From assembly GCA_964035015.1 (NCBI GenBank), contig OZ035997.1, positions 84,099,755 to 84,163,754 on the forward strand: DNA of 64,000 nucleotides. The letters are read 5' to 3'. Origin of the DNA: Corallium rubrum (lineage: Eukaryota; Cnidaria; Anthozoa; Scleralcyonacea; Coralliidae). Below, one piece after another: positions 1 to 13,100 of this stretch (position 1 is the first letter of the stretch; each line of letters begins with the position of its first letter). The translations under genes were made by a program, and so were the position numbers. Under the pieces are notes generated by a model, which was not told the origin of the DNA, did no database searches, and worked only from the letters and a program-made list of their open reading frames with translations.

Positions 1-9
1 CAAAAGCCC

Positions 10-95
10 CATTATGCAGACCTTAAATGAAAGAGCTCGAGTTTCAATGTTTTCCTTTTTTGCCACGTCAGTTGGAACGCAGGCTCAGTGTTTCG
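10..95 (+). promoter_or_regulatory. Conserved 5' block of the zinc-finger family, copy 0
   Basis: This block contains GTCAGTTGGAACGCAGGCTC and the preceding CCTTAAATGAA segment. The same arrangement lies upstream of all six other zinc-finger copies in the window (near 7484, 31665, 46115, 50565, 55268 and 61930). It is probably promoter or 5'UTR sequence carried along by gene duplication; no TATA box is evident. Confidence 0.5.
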
Positions 96-228
96 TGGCA
101 TTTGTGCTGATGTGAATTTAATTAAAATTTCTATTTGAAAATTGACATATTTTGTTGGAAATCAAAAGGTGGTGCGTGTGTGGAGAATTGATAAGATGAA
201 GAGCTGTCTGACACGTGAAGGATCTACA

Positions 229-982
<754 letters not shown>

Positions 983-2278
983 TGAAATCATAAGGTTGAA
1001 GCCTCAGAGTCCATCGTTCAACACGTGCAGATGGTCGAGAGCGAGGGTTGTAAATGGCTTCAAGGGGTTTATGATCAGTCACCAATTCGAATTTGATACC
1101 GTAGATGTAGGGGTGGAACTTCTCACAAGCCCAGACTAATCCCAGTGCCTCGCGTTCTGTTTGGGAGTAACGTCGTTCACAATCAGTGAGGCTGCGGCTT
1201 GCATAGCAGATGGGTACGTGGTTGCCATTTTGCACTTGGGTCAAAACTGCTCCCAATCCCACCGGGCTGTGCATTCTTGTCAAAATATGCGAAGGCAGTG
1301 GCTCGGGCCAGACTGTCTTTCAGTGCCTGGAGCAATGCTCGTTGTTCCGGTCCAAAGACGAATGGGGCGTTCTTTTGCGTGAGTTTGCGCAGAGGCTCGG
1401 ATAGGGTAGAAAATTACGGTATGAATCGGCTGCTGTAGTTTATCAGGTCCAAAAAACTGCGGAGTTCAACGGTGGTTTCTGGTTCTCTTGCATCGGCAAC
1501 AGCTTTCACTCGGTCGTTGGTTGACCCAATGCCATTCTCGGAGAGAAGCATACCCATGAAAATAATGCGATCCATGCTGTACTGACACTTGTCTGGGTTC
1601 AGGGTTCAACCACAGGCTCGTAGTCGCTCTATTACAGCGTGTAGGCTCTTGTCATGGGATTCTTGATCAACTCCATGTAACACTATATATGTCATCTGAT
1701 ATCCTCTCTGCACCAGAGATGCCAGCCAATACATTAGACATTTCATGTTGGTACTGTTCACTGGTGGAGCTTACACCGAACAATAAGCGCTTGTATCGGT
1801 ATAAACCTGCGTGGGTGGCGAAGGTGGTAATTTCACGAGATTCGGCCGATAATTCGAGTTGGTGCATGGTAGCCCCACTTCAAATCAAGCCCGGAAAAAA
1901 CATTTGATCCATTCATGCCTTGTAAAATTTCATCCACAGTTGGGATCGGGTGACGTCCCCTTATGATCGCTTCATTGGCGCGCTACATGTCGATGCATAA
2001 CCGGATCTCTTCATTTGGTTTTGGAACAAAACTGCCTTGTTTACCCAAGGCGTAGGACCAGCAACTGGCTTAATGATGTCTGCTTCAACAAGTTCGTTGA
2101 TTTTTTTCTCTCTACTTTGCTGCGAAGGTTGACTGATGTGCGCCTCAGGGATTGTGCAATTGGTTTTACGTTAGAATCAATGCATAGGGTCACTTGTTTA
2201 GTGTTCAGTTTTCCTATTCTTTTGAAAACCTCGGAGTATTGTCGTTGGAGGTTGTCTTCTACACTGGATATAGCTGAA

Positions 2279-2578
2279 CATAGTCAATCTAAGTCAAACA
2301 TAGTCAAACTCAGCTAAAGTCTTTGGTCTATCTTTTTGTTCGCCTTTATGCATTTTTGTGCACGGTGCACGGTCACTGAACACATTGTATTTTAGTATAA
2401 TGAACGAATTGTCCAATAGCAACGTTTCACTTCAATCATTCAACCGTGCTATTTAAATATTAATAAACCTAAAACAAAGGATGTGCACGGTGTAAGGTAC
2501 GGTTCAACATAAAAACACAGCTCATTATAGGCGCTTTGAAGTTTGCCGAGTTTCCAGACCATATCTCGATTGACTATG
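2279..2578 (-). mobile_element. MITE, CATAGTCAATC family, copy 1
   Basis: A 300-bp element with CATAGTCAATC-type inverted ends is flanked by AGCTGAA at 2272-2278 and 2579-2585. It matches the element at 57930-58231 in opposite orientation over its whole length. It sits inside the gypsy pol fragment and has no ORF of note. Confidence 0.85.
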
Positions 2579-3576
2579 AGCTGAAATATCTGGACCAATT
2601 CTAAGGACTCCCAACAATTACAGTGTGGCTGTTTTGTGTCCGAGGAGAGGTGTTACGTTCTTACCAAGAATTCTGCGTTGGTTTCGTTTGACCCGATTTT
2701 CACAGTCGTGGGAAAACTTCCTTTGACTTCCAAAGGTGTGTTAGATACATAAGGGTAAAGTTTCTTTTTTCCGTGTTCCACTTTTGAATCACAATTTTTA
2801 AGCCATTCCCATGTAGTTTAATTTCGTCGACGATGTTCTTAATTCTTTGTTGCACCAGAATCAACCAGAATCAATTAGGATTTGTATGTTAACTCCACCA
2901 ACATTGGCTTCGATGTTGGGTCCTCGACTGTTTATATCGGGTAAGTGGAAGGCATATGCAGGCTCATCATCGATCAGACTCATCATCTGACAATTGCTCG
3001 ATAAGGCGTACTGCCGTACTCTGTTGTTAACGTTTCTCTTTGACTTGCATACAACAGCAAAATCTCGACCATATCTCGATTGACTATGAGCTGAAATATC
3101 TGGACCAATTCTAAGGACTCCCAACAATTACAGTGTGGCTGTTTTGTGTCCGAGGAGAGGTGTTACGTTCTTACCAAGAATTCTGCGTTGGTTTCGTTTG
3201 ACCCGATTTTCACAGTCGTGGAAAAACTTCCTTTGACTTCCAAAGGTGTGTTAGATACATAAGGGTAAAGTTTCTTTTTTCCGTGTTCCACTTTTGAATC
3301 ACAATTTTTAAGCCATTCCCATGTAGTTTAATTTCGTCGACGATGTTCTTAATTCTTTGTTGCACCAGAATCAACCAGAATCAATTAGGATTTGTATGTT
3401 AACTCCACCAACATTGGCTTCGATGTTGGGTCCTCGACTGTTTATATCGGGTAAGTGGAAGGCATATATGCAGGCTCATCATCGATCAGACTCATCATCT
3501 GACAATTGCTCGATAAGGCGTACTGCCGTACTCTGTTGTTAACGTTTCTCTTTGACTTGCATACAACAGCAAAATG
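2557..3576. repeat. Tandem duplication of 510 bp inside the gypsy fragment
   Basis: The sequence from about 2557 to 3066 recurs at 3067-3576 with only a few differences (for example GGCATATG versus GGCATATATG). Both copies start with the terminal bases of the MITE, so the duplication happened after the MITE had inserted. It duplicates the protease-coding part of the decayed element. Confidence 0.9.
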
Positions 3577-3969
3577 ATTGGGTGCACCACAGTTACTGTA
3601 GGTCTTACCTCTAGCTGAGCAGGTTGGATCACGACCATAGTGTCCTAATTTATTACCACATCTATAATATGTACCATCATTCTGCTGTGTCACGCGGGCC
3701 CCACGTGAGTTGCGTGGGTTTCAAGGACGCTGATCTCGATTGGTATTATTCGATGTAATTCTGTTGACGTTGTCGTCTTTGTTGTCGGTTTTCTCGGCCG
3801 ATTGGAGTGATAATGATGCCATTTGGGCTCCACTTTTTCGCATTGGCCTTCTTCTAGTAGTTTGCGGCGTAGGTAATCCGATTTGCATTTCTGCAGGATT
3901 TCGTCTCGAATTTTATTATCAGTGTCTGTACCATAATCACAGTCTTTCGCAATTCGCATATCTTCTTAA

Positions 3970-4118
3970 GCCGGCTTTCCACTAGGCGACTTTTTTCGTG
4001 CGAAGCGACTTTTTCTTTTGTCTCATGAGCTCTGAGCTGGAACTAATCAGAAATCTGTTGAATTCGAACAAAAGAAAGTCGCTTCGCGCGAAAAAAATCG
4101 CCTAGTGGAAAACCGGCT
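3970..4118. mobile_element. TTAA-flanked foldback MITE
   Basis: The arms GCCGGCTTTCCACTAGGCGA and its complement TCGCCTAGTGGAAAACCGGC enclose a short unique centre. TTAA lies at 3966-3969 and 4119-4122, the duplication used by piggyBac and Kolobok elements. It interrupts the gag part of the gypsy fragment. It is non-autonomous. Confidence 0.8.
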
Positions 4119-4394
4119 TTAACCGTGAGGCAAATTGTAAAACGGTCTCACCTTCTTTCTGTTGAAGTTGTCGAAACGTGTGTCGAGCAAAGGCAGAGTT
4201 TACTTTCGGGGCAAAGTAAGCATTTAGTGCCCGTCTTCGTTGTTTATTCTTGTCTGATCCCTCTACGATGAGAAGTCCTTGCGAATCAACAAATAATTCG
4301 AAGTTTTTGAGCCATCGTGTCCAGCGAGTGCCATGAGTTGCTTGATCACTATGGCAGTCAAATTATCCCAATGACGTTTTTCTCTGGTTCTCCC

Positions 4395-5040
4395 CAGGGG
4401 CGGATTTAGCATACATCAGGCCGGACACGCGACTGACGTAAAAATTCACAAGAATAATTGCGCAATCACACAATATTTTAATATAATCTAGAAAATGTTA
4501 TGCTGCGACTGCCAAAGCTTGGCCAGACGATTAGATTTCAAATTCGCTTTTATCGTAATTTGTGAGTCAGCAAACACCGGGCAGGGATGACCAGTGGTCA
4601 GCGTTCGCTTTCAAAGTTTTGACCGGTGTTCGGAGAGATCTGATTGGTGTTTGATCAATTCTGATCAATTTGACCGATTTGCACCATAGCAACCACTTTT
4701 TTGACCGATTTGCCTCATCCTGATTGGCTCTCGCGTTGATTTTGGGCTTTTTAACTGATCTGCACCATGATTGCTGAGCAGCTGAGATACTAGTAATTTG
4801 TTCATTGAAGGCTTCTCACTTCTCACAGCTGTGTTTCAGTCATGAGCGTTTCCGAACGGGCTTTAGCTGCTTTTAACAACAACGATGAAGAAATACCGCA
4901 AAAAATCTACGATGATTTGTCATCTAGATTACACAGTCATCGATTTATTTCAAGCGAGGAACATTTAGACGCGATTGGAAGCAATTCTGAATTTTGGCAC
5001 GGAGTCATTTATTCCCCCACTGCTGTAAGGTAAGACTGAA
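4395..5040 (+). mobile_element. hAT-like element, left end only
   Basis: It begins with CAGGGGCGGATTTAG, identical to the left end of the complete element at 22599-24347. Next come short repeats built on GATTGGT and GACCGATTTGC, as in that element. No matching right end was found, so the right limit is arbitrary. The junction with the gypsy gag fragment at 4394 is direct. Confidence 0.65.
4842..5031 (+). CDS. Candidate 5' exon in hAT-like element, 63 codons, ending at a splice donor
   Basis: An ATG in a reasonable context (CAGTCATGAGC) opens a frame of 63 codons (MSVSERALAAFNNNDEEIPQ at its start) and runs to AG followed by GTAAGA at 5032. It is acidic near the start and has no recognised domain. 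It sits about 450 bp inside the left terminal repeat, the same layout as the candidate exon at 23069-23313 in the related element. It could be the first exon of an hAT transposase or a captured host exon; the sequence alone does not decide. Confidence 0.4.
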
Positions 5041-5820
5041 GACTGGGGAAATTTTACAGTTTACCGTACCAGAATAATTTAGCGATTCCTATACCAAGCG
5101 AGATTAATTTGATGACCTAACCCAAACAAAAACCCTAACCCTAATCCTAATCAGTAACTGTGTTTACCGCTTATTTTATACGCTTACCGACTCACTAACG
5201 TGTTTATTGCCTAGCTTTATACGCTAACCTGACACAGTGATAACTTGGGTACGGTAAAGTGTAAATTACCCAAGACTAGAAAGTTAAGATCGTCTTGTTT
5301 CATTTCAAATCTACAAACAGTCGAATATATGTGTTTTTGTCCAGTCTCAATTATCATTTTGCGCCCTAGTGAAGTCTGTGTTCAGAGTTCAGACATATAT
5401 TTATTCAGCAAGGTGGCATTAGCACATTTCACGTGTGCCAGGAACTCTTTATATTACATATATGAATTTGAAAGGATCAATTGATCCTTAAGCCAAGGTT
5501 TAGTTCAACGTTAAATTGGATCTTTCTTTTCATGATTTTGAAATGAATACTGTTTTCAACTTATTGTTAGTCTCGCTATGCTCTGATGAGATATATTTTA
5601 TTAAACGGCGTGTTCGTGAAATATGACCTCAGGTTTATCTAAGCTTATATCATGTTACGGTAGTTAGTAGATAACATATAATTTATTAGAAAATGCCACA
5701 CTACAAGGTCTTTGAGACAATGAATAATTAGTTAATTTTTAGAAAGCACGGGTGCTTGCGCCTTGCGCCTTTCTCGTTTAGTTATAAGTAAATATAAATA
5801 TAAATGCTGTATGATTTTCT
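5041..5820. other. Non-coding stretch without recognised features
   Basis: AT-rich intergenic or intronic sequence. Apart from a short run of CCCTAA-like units near 5130-5150, I see no conserved reading frame or repeat shared with the rest of the window. Confidence 0.5.
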
Positions 5821-5824
5821 CAAT

Positions 5825-6030
5825 AAAGATTAAAAACATTCAAATTGGACAAAATCTTTTGTAAACATGATAAAATGTGCCTTTTAAAATATGTTTTAAA
5901 AGTTTCAAAATTATGCTCAGATGTGCTGTCAGATCGCGGGAAATGCCATTTTAGAGACCCCAATTTCAAAAATTCACTTCCTGTCGTGTTGTGCACTGGC
6001 GATCCAATACACTACATAACTGGTGAATCG
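5825..6030 (+). repeat. Fragment of hAT-associated repeat (GGGAAATGCCATTT block)
   Basis: A block with CGCGGGAAATGCCATTTTAG is related to copies at 6486, 15160 (inverted), 17512 and 57318. Two of those copies lie just inside hAT-type right ends. It is probably the 3' part of an old transposase gene. Confidence 0.45.
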
Positions 6031-6031
6031 A

Positions 6032-7111
6032 CGACGCTTACTCTCTAGCTAACTCTCGAGAGGCATCGAACCAAGTCTTAACGAGCTCCGAAGATAGCCA
6101 AAGTGTTTCAAGACAACAGAGGTATTATTCAAAACCCTGTTACAGCACTTTTGGAAGACCTTGGCAGCGAGATTGCCTAACGCAATTACGTGAGCTGCAT
6201 CGACAGTGGCGTGGCCAAGGCTGGGCCGCGTCAATGACATCATTCATTATTCTTTTAATCTCCAACGCTAGTCCGTGGCCTGGCCACGCGTTTTCCATGC
6301 GTGATTTGTGTACTCGTGACTAAAGAATCTATACCGCACGCTATTTTCACTAACATACTTGTATGCACAATACTGAATACATAATCAAGCTGACTAAAAT
6401 GTTTGCTGCAATCCTCCAAAAAAATAATGTAAATATTTAATTTTCGTATTTTATAATCTTTGGAATTCTACAAATTCGTTCCCTAAAATGCAGGAAATGG
6501 CATTTCAAAACCCGTAATTTCAAAAAATCTTCCGGGGCGTGCTACACCCATCTTTAGAAATGTCACTTCGTGCCCGCCCAATAGACGAGTTTCAGGGTGT
6601 TGCGTGCGCATCGTTTTGGAAAGAAATTGGCGGGCTCTTGGCGGGCTCCCCACAAAGTAAGGAATGGCAAATAGACTTGCTAGCGAGCCAACAACAGCAG
6701 AATAACAATGTTTTATATCCAGAAACTGTATCTACACTTTGTTTATTTTAAACAGTATGTTTACTTTGAGTGGAGCTTGCCAGTTTTTTTGAAAAATGAT
6801 GCGCGCGCAACACCCTGAAACTCGCCTATTGGTCAACCCTGGCTACGCCACTAAGCATCGATCCAGAGAAGCAAGAGGTCCAGTGATCAGCGTTGGAGAT
6901 GTGGTGTGCGTGTATGATGACAATTAAGGTGAAGAGATTGAATTAGAGTATGGCGAAGGTCGAGCGTCAGTTGGTAAAGACAGTAGAGTTCGAGCCGCAG
7001 TCGTACGAGCCATTGGCAAGAGTAGAAATCCACTAATCCAGTGCAACTTAAAGACCAGTCAGACCACTGGTCAAAGAAGGAACAAGAAACTGAGAAGAGA
7101 ACTGATTAACT
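6032..7111 (+). pseudogene. BEL/Pao retrotransposon pol C-terminus, split by a hAT element
   Basis: The part at 6032-6203 ends in WQRDCLTQLRELHR, matching the conserved region near the end of BEL/Pao integrases (W..EYL..LR..H). The part resuming at 6862 gives SREARGPVISVGDVVCVYDD and then GKDSRVRAAVVRAIGKS, the pattern of the DUF5641 domain that ends these polyproteins. Removing the hAT element at 6204-6853 joins the two parts at the arginine. A stop follows CVYDDN and several consensus residues are missing, so it is dead. Upstream gag, RT and RNase H are absent. Confidence 0.65.
6204..6853. mobile_element. Non-autonomous hAT element with 8-bp TSD
   Basis: Its ends CAGTGGCGTGGCCAAGG and CCTGGCTACGCCACTA are inverted copies typical of hAT termini. 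Flanking octamers TGCATCGA (6196-6203) and AGCATCGA (6854-6861) differ at one base. It contains the ATGCAGGAAATGGCATTTC block near 6487. It interrupts the BEL/Pao pol fragment; no transposase frame remains. Confidence 0.75.
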
Positions 7112-7211
7112 GAACTTTAACAAGACTGTTTAGATTAAGCTTTAGTTTAAGAGACATTTATGTATTGTTACTTAGAGAAGTTGATTGAACTCCTCATCAA
7201 TCAAGGGGGGA

Positions 7212-7400
7212 GTGTGTACTTAGTAAATTTAGAAGATTATGTGAAATCACATGAACTGAGTCGCGTGATCGGACAAGAACAGTAGAGTTTTGGGTCGAGT
7301 TTAGAGTTGTGGTCAAGCACATTTGTATTTAGTTAGAGTAAAGATCGATTAAGAAAACCGTCAATACAGCACCCAATCTAGTTCAGGTTGTCCGCCCCAA
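7212..7400 (+). repeat. Partial LTR of the BEL/Pao element
   Basis: A purine tract (AATCAAGGGGGGAG) immediately precedes TGTGTACTTAG, the expected polypurine tract and LTR start downstream of BEL pol. The right LTR boundary could not be fixed and no second LTR is present. Confidence 0.5.
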
Positions 7401-7483
7401 TATATATTTGGAGCATTATATTTCAATATTTGGTTTTTCCGACATACTACCTTTTGTTTCCATATTGTTTTTTTCAGTTTTCC

Positions 7484-7580
7484 TAAGGCCAAACTATTAT
7501 GTAAACCGTAAATGAAGTAGTTATGACGTTTTACTATTTTTTGGGCATGTCAGTTTGAACGCAGGCTCAGTGTTTTCTGG
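7484..7580 (+). promoter_or_regulatory. Conserved 5' block of zinc-finger gene 1
   Basis: Contains CCTAAGGCCAAACTATTATG, AAATGAAGTAGT and GTCAGTTTGAACGCAGGCTC in the same order as upstream of every other copy of the family. Likely promoter or 5'UTR. Confidence 0.5.
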
Positions 7581-7680
7581 CTGAGTGGCTGATGCATATT
7601 TTTGACTTTTGAGTTTCGAGCAAAGGTGGTGTGTCGGAATTGATAAGATAAAAAGCTGTCTGAAACGTGAAGGATCTACA

Positions 7681-8592
7681 ATGAGTAGTAATTCTGACTT
7701 GACGAAAAGGAGTTTTAGCATGAATGGAAAAAAGTCTCATAGGTGTCCAGCCTGTACCAAGACATTTGTCATTTTATCAAGTTTAAGACGTCATATGGTA
7801 TTACATACTGGAGAGAAACCATTCAAATGTGATGTCTGTAAGAAGACATTTTCTCGTTCAAGTACTTTATTAAATCATACAAGAACACATACTGGAGAGA
7901 AACCATTCAAATGTGATGTATGTGACAAGGCATTCTCCCAGTCAAGTACTTTAATAAATCATAAAAGAACACATACTGGAGAGAAACCTTTCAAATGTGA
8001 TGTCTGTAAAAAGACATTTTCTTATTCATGTAACTTAATAGATCATAAGAGAACACATACTGGAGAGAAACCTTTCAAATGTGATGTCTGCAACAAAACG
8101 TTTCCTCGTTCAACTACCCTGCAACGTCATAAAAGAACACATACTGGAAAGAAACCATTCAAATGTGATCTCTGTGACAAAACGTTTGCTCATTTATATA
8201 CCCTGCAAACTCACAAAAGAACACATACTGGAGTGAAACCATTCAAATGTGATCTCTGTGACAAGACATTTTCCCAGACAAGTAATTTACTATCTCATAA
8301 AAGAAGACATACTGGAGAGAAACCATTTAAATGTGATGTCTGTGACAAGACATTTAGCCAGTCAAATAACTTACTATCTCATAAAAGAACACATACTGGA
8401 GAGAAACCATTCAAATGTGATGTCTGTGACAAGACATTTTCCCAGTCAAATAACTTACTATCTCATAAAAGAAGACATACTGGAGAGAGACCATTCAAAT
8501 GCGATGTCTGTGACGAGACATTTAGCCATTCAAGTAACTTACAATATCATAGAAGAACACGTGTACACTGGAAAGAAACCTTACACTTGTGA
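7681..8592 (+). CDS. C2H2 zinc-finger protein 1, C-terminus frameshifted
   Basis: The first in-frame ATG (7681) gives MSSNSDLTKR and a 303-residue protein. An upstream in-frame segment lacks ATG but is conserved among paralogues, so a 5' exon may contribute. Nine complete fingers follow in 84-bp modules joined by TGEKPF or TGERPF linkers, the first being the family-specific HRCPACTKTF finger. The tenth ends in RTR and loses its last zinc ligand because two extra bases (ACACGTGTACACTGG) shift the frame. The remains of the tail (CDICDKAFFHHSSF and two further fingers) continue to about 8824 in other frames with more indels. Expected role is sequence-specific DNA binding in the nucleus. Whether the shortened protein is made is unknown. 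Confidence 0.75.
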   Translation: MSSNSDLTKRSFSMNGKKSHRCPACTKTFVILSSLRRHMVLHTGEKPFKCDVCKKTFSRSSTLLNHTRTHTGEKPFKCDVCDKAFSQSSTLINHKRTHTGEKPFKCDVCKKTFSYSCNLIDHKRTHTGEKPFKCDVCNKTFPRSTTLQRHKRTHTGKKPFKCDLCDKTFAHLYTLQTHKRTHTGVKPFKCDLCDKTFSQTSNLLSHKRRHTGEKPFKCDVCDKTFSQSNNLLSHKRTHTGEKPFKCDVCDKTFSQSNNLLSHKRRHTGERPFKCDVCDETFSHSSNLQYHRRTRVHWKETLHL

Positions 8593-8824
8593 TATCTGTG
8601 ACAAAGCATTTTTCCATCATTCCAGTTTTGTAAATCATCAAAAGACACATAACACAGGAAAGTTTCAAGTGTAATTGCTGTAACATGAATTTTTATTGTA
8701 AAGTATTTGATCAACATTTGTTGACCCATGAGCTTGAAGCCACAGAACCAAATGGGATGCAGTACATATGTTTGAAATGTGATGTCACATTTGTCACTTA
8801 GCGAGTGCATTGGTAAAGCACATG
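8593..8824 (+). pseudogene. Out-of-frame C-terminal tail of zinc-finger gene 1
   Basis: The sequence corresponds to the last three fingers of the intact paralogues (HHSSFVNHQKTHNTGK, then CKVFDQHLLTHELEATEPNG, then LVKHMIELH). It is spread over different frames by deletions near 8660 and an insertion near 8793. It ends at the position of the family stop codon. Confidence 0.75.
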
Positions 8825-8835
8825 ATTGAACTTCA

Positions 8836-9060
8836 TTATAACCCTTTTCCCTACCATAGTGGCCTCGTAGCATTTTACTCTGGCTTATGCCAGATGGTTT
8901 TACTCAACAAGGGAAGAACTCAAGTAAGGAAAGGGTTAATCTATCTCATTAACTCTTTCCCATGGTGACTTTCCCTACCTTTTAATATTTTGCTCTGGCT
9001 AATCGCAGATGAGGGAAGAACTGTAGTAGGGAAAGGGTAAAGGTGGCTCTGCCTAATTTA
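8836..9060. repeat. Palindromic repeat AACCCTTTCCCTACCAT, two units
   Basis: Two imperfect inverted units start with AACCCTTTCCCTAC or AACTCTTTCCCATG and end with GGAAAGGGTTAA or GGGAAAGGGTAA. The same unit lies 3' of the other zinc-finger copies (near 33003, 45005, 49250, 54000 and 60430). It is a short foldback associated with this family. Confidence 0.65.
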
Positions 9061-9732
9061 CCAGAAGTAAGTGCATTTGTTCTAATGTAATACAGGTACA
9101 TGTACAGTGTATTTTGAAACCACGGGTAATGGTTGAACACCATAACAATTGTTCCTTACATTATGAAACCTGGTTGATGTAAGTAATTAGTATCATACTG
9201 CTTGTGACTAATAAATTTTATTATAATGAGGGTTTATCTAGTACCTTGTGTGCCAGGGTACTTCCACACTCATAGGGATAATGGAGACATGTGAAGGATC
9301 AAGGGGGTAAAAGGGGGTGGGGCTAACTTGGGAAGGAGGTGGGGCTAACTTGGGAAGTGAGTGGGAAGAACCTCTGGAACAGTTTGAGGGTTTCTCAGAT
9401 CGTGCCCAACCAATCAAGATGTTGTATTGCCCATGTAATCCCCCCTTAACTAAGTGTGATCTCCCCCCCACCCCACCCCCCCCCCCCATTGGTCTGCAAA
9501 ATTTATTGTGATTCCTCCACCCCTGACAAAATGCACAAAGAAATACTTTTTTAAAATGTATATAAAATACAAAACGTTCAATTTTTAACACAGCTCGATA
9601 CACAAGAAGACATGTTATATATTCAGGAAGTTCTGGTTTACAGTATTGTGACTTCTGAGGAGATATACTAACATCTTTAAAATTACACAAATTGTCTCCA
9701 AGTTAAATGGCTCATGTTGACCATATTGAAGT
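9061..9732. other. Non-coding region with a short G-rich duplication
   Basis: Between 9305 and 9360 a GGTGGGGCTAACTTGGGAAG unit is repeated, followed by a C-rich run at 9462-9488 and CCTCCACCCCTG near 9515, which resembles a worn hAT end. The frames open on both strands here are not gene-like. Confidence 0.4.
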
Positions 9733-10064
<332 letters not shown>

Positions 10065-10149
10065 TGGGTACGGCGTGTAGCAACCTCCTCGTGGTGTACC
10101 TGGATCCCGTAAGGGTGCCAATCTAAGCTACGCACATCCAGCATAGTAG

Positions 10150-13100
10150 ATGAATATGGAGACGAGAAATTCTAGATTAAGAAGTACTCAAACCTCTACG
10201 TTACATCAAACTAATGGCAGGATGCCGATAAGCGACAACAACATCTCTGTCGCTACTGCCTCAGACAATGAAACAACTGGTGAAGCCAGTAGCGGTCGAC
10301 GAAGGGGCAGAAAATTAAAGAAGACTGAAACCAGACCTAGACAACAATGGGACAGAAAAATGGAGCGAACATTAGTGAAGATTATAACAACAGAAAAAGA
10401 GAAAGGTAAAGGATTCATGGCTAGAACGAAAGAGAAATGGGATAATAAGATGCCTGAATATACATTCTTTAATATGAAAAATCTTAGAGACAAATTTGCA
10501 AAGCTGCCAGTTAACAAGGTTGAAGATTTACTCCAAGAAGAGGAAGACGATGTTGAAATAAATATAGAAATAGAAGTTGATAGAGAAATGGAAATTGAAG
10601 AAGAAAGGAATGGATATGATGAGCAAACAGAACAACTTATGGAGGAAAGTGAATACGATGTTGAAGTAACTGAAGAAAACCTATCAGAATATGAAAGGAA
10701 ATTATTGAAAATAACTGAAGAAATGTTACTTGTTGAAATAGATGAAAGAAAAATTAAAAGAGTTAAACAAACGCCAAAGAAAGAAATACTGGAAAAGATT
10801 AACACAGCAGCTAAACGGGTATGGACAATATTAAAAAGACGAAATGACGAGCAAGAAGATTCGTGGATGATAAACTGTCTAGTCTATACAATACATAGCT
10901 TGAATATGGAAGAAGAAAGAGACATCAGCCAGTCTAAAGAAGATAACAGGGAAGATAACAAGACAAAAGAAATAAAAGCTTTAAGACGTTGGATTTCTTG
11001 GATAGATAATGAAATCAAATGGAAATCGGAAAAGAAAGTGCCGACGAAAAGACAACAGAACAACAGTAGAAGATTGATGAAGAAATATGGAAGAAAGACT
11101 GTAAATGGCTGGAAGAATTATAAACTGAAGTTAAAGGAAAGACTATGTATTCTAGTTACTCGTAGAAAGCGACAAAAGAAACAGAAGAAGAGACAACGAG
11201 AAAATGCGTTATACCAACAAGGATCCAAAAATTGGTTTAAAGATGCCGATGAAGGCAGAGACAAACAAGGTGAAAGTATTAACAATGAAGATCTAGAACG
11301 AATTTTGGACTATTGGAAACATATGTGGTCTGACGAGAAATGGGAAAGCAGAGATAATTGGAACGAATGGGTGGATCAAATACGAGAAGAAGTGAGAGAT
11401 GGTAACCAAACAGAAAATGCTAATGAGTGCTGTGATATTAACATGGTTGATTTGAAGAATGTGCTGAAAAAGATGTCTCCCATGAAAGCAGCCGGACCAG
11501 ATGGTATCCCACCGTACTGGTGGAAGAAAGTAAGGAGTCTACTACCGGCTATATTAAGAATTGTAATAAAAGAGATCAGGGAAGATACGAACCAAAATTG
11601 GCTCTACGAGGGACGCACGTACTTATTTACCAAAAGAGGAAAGGACATTAAAGATGAATGTGGAAAAAGACCTATCACATGCCTCAACACTTTTTACAAA
11701 ATAACATCAGCAGTTGTTGTAAGAAAACTACGTACATATGTCAAACGAACGGATTTATACCCTGTTGAACAAAGGGGAGGAATAGACGGAAATATGGGAT
11801 GCAAAGAACAACTTATTGTAGACGAAACAATACATGAAGAAGTAAAACATCATAAACGGAACTTATCTGAAGCATGGATTGATCTACGGAAGGCCTATGA
11901 CAGTGTGTATAAGAAATGGCTAACTGAAGGACTGAAATTATTGAACGTCCCAAAGTGGATTGTAGAGTTTGTTGAGAAAGCAAGCAATAAGTGGAGCACG
12001 CGATTGTTAATACAAGTGAACAAGAAGACTTATAAAACTGATAAAGTCAAGATAGAACGTGGAATTTTCCAAGGAGACTCGCTGAGCCCATTGTTATTTT
12101 GTATCTGCATCATTCCAATTACCACCATACTAAGGAAAATGACATTAGGGTATATGTTTGGGCCTCAAAGAAGGAGAACGCTACAGAAGATGATTACCCA
12201 TTTATTATTCATGGATGATATGAAACTCTATGCAACGTTACCCTCCAACTTAACAACGATGCTAAATAAGACGACGAACATGCTACGTACTATAGGACTG
12301 GAGCTGGGACAGGAGAAATGTGCTATACAACACTTTAAACGTGGTAAAAAGGTCGAAGAAAGCGAACACGTACTACTGGATGCTGGAGTGATTATTGAGT
12401 ATCTAGGAGCTGGTGCAAAATATCCATATTTGGGATTTATACAAGAAGCTAGCATCGAACACAACCAAATTAAAGATAAGCTAAAGAGAGAATTCAAGAA
12501 AATCTGTAAAATTGTTTGGAAATCTGAGCTGAACGCTAAAAATAAATCTAAAGCATACAATGAGCTTGCAGTTGCAAAAATAATCTATTCATTTGGAGTA
12601 ATTAAGTGGACTAGGCAAGAATTAGAAGAATTGGATACAACAGGAAGAAAAATAATGCATATGGAGCAGAGCCTCCATCCACGAGCAGCTATTGAGAGAC
12701 TATACTTAAGCCGAGATCAAGGTGGACGAGGCTTGTTAAATATTGTTGAAATGCATGACCGAATCAGTGTTGGGATGGCCACTTACATAAGTACCAGTGA
12801 CAGTAAATTTATGAAGAGCGTTAAAGAGCATGAAATAAGTAAATGGGCAGGAACTAGAATGAAGGATGCAGTGACGATACTAAACCGATATGGGTTCGAC
12901 GCCACTGTTGCAGATGATGGCTGCCTAACTATAAATAATGAAGTGATGAAATCGAAGAAGGCAAGCAACGTTATAAAGAAGAAAGCGAGGAACAATCGAA
13001 TGGAAACGCTAAACGGAAAAAGTCTTCATGGACAGCTCTGGAAAACTATAGAAGATCAAAGTGCGGTTAGAGAAAGTTGGCTGTGGTTGAAAGATGGAAA

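Noticed and set aside
5125..5155. Telomere-like CCCTAA units
   Set aside because: Only about three imperfect units; too short for an interstitial telomere array and probably chance.
7609..7680. Extending zinc-finger gene 1 (and genes B to D) to upstream in-frame TTG
   Set aside because: Nuclear genes of animals start at ATG; the conserved upstream residues are noted as a possible spliced exon instead.
8249..8674. Second-frame proteins across zinc-finger arrays (MSVTRHF... repeats)
   Set aside because: Periodic shadow frames of the 84-bp finger modules; the same occurs in every copy.
9238..9690. 150-codon minus-strand frame
   Set aside because: Low-complexity Pro/Gly parts, no ATG with a coding-like continuation and no homology pattern.
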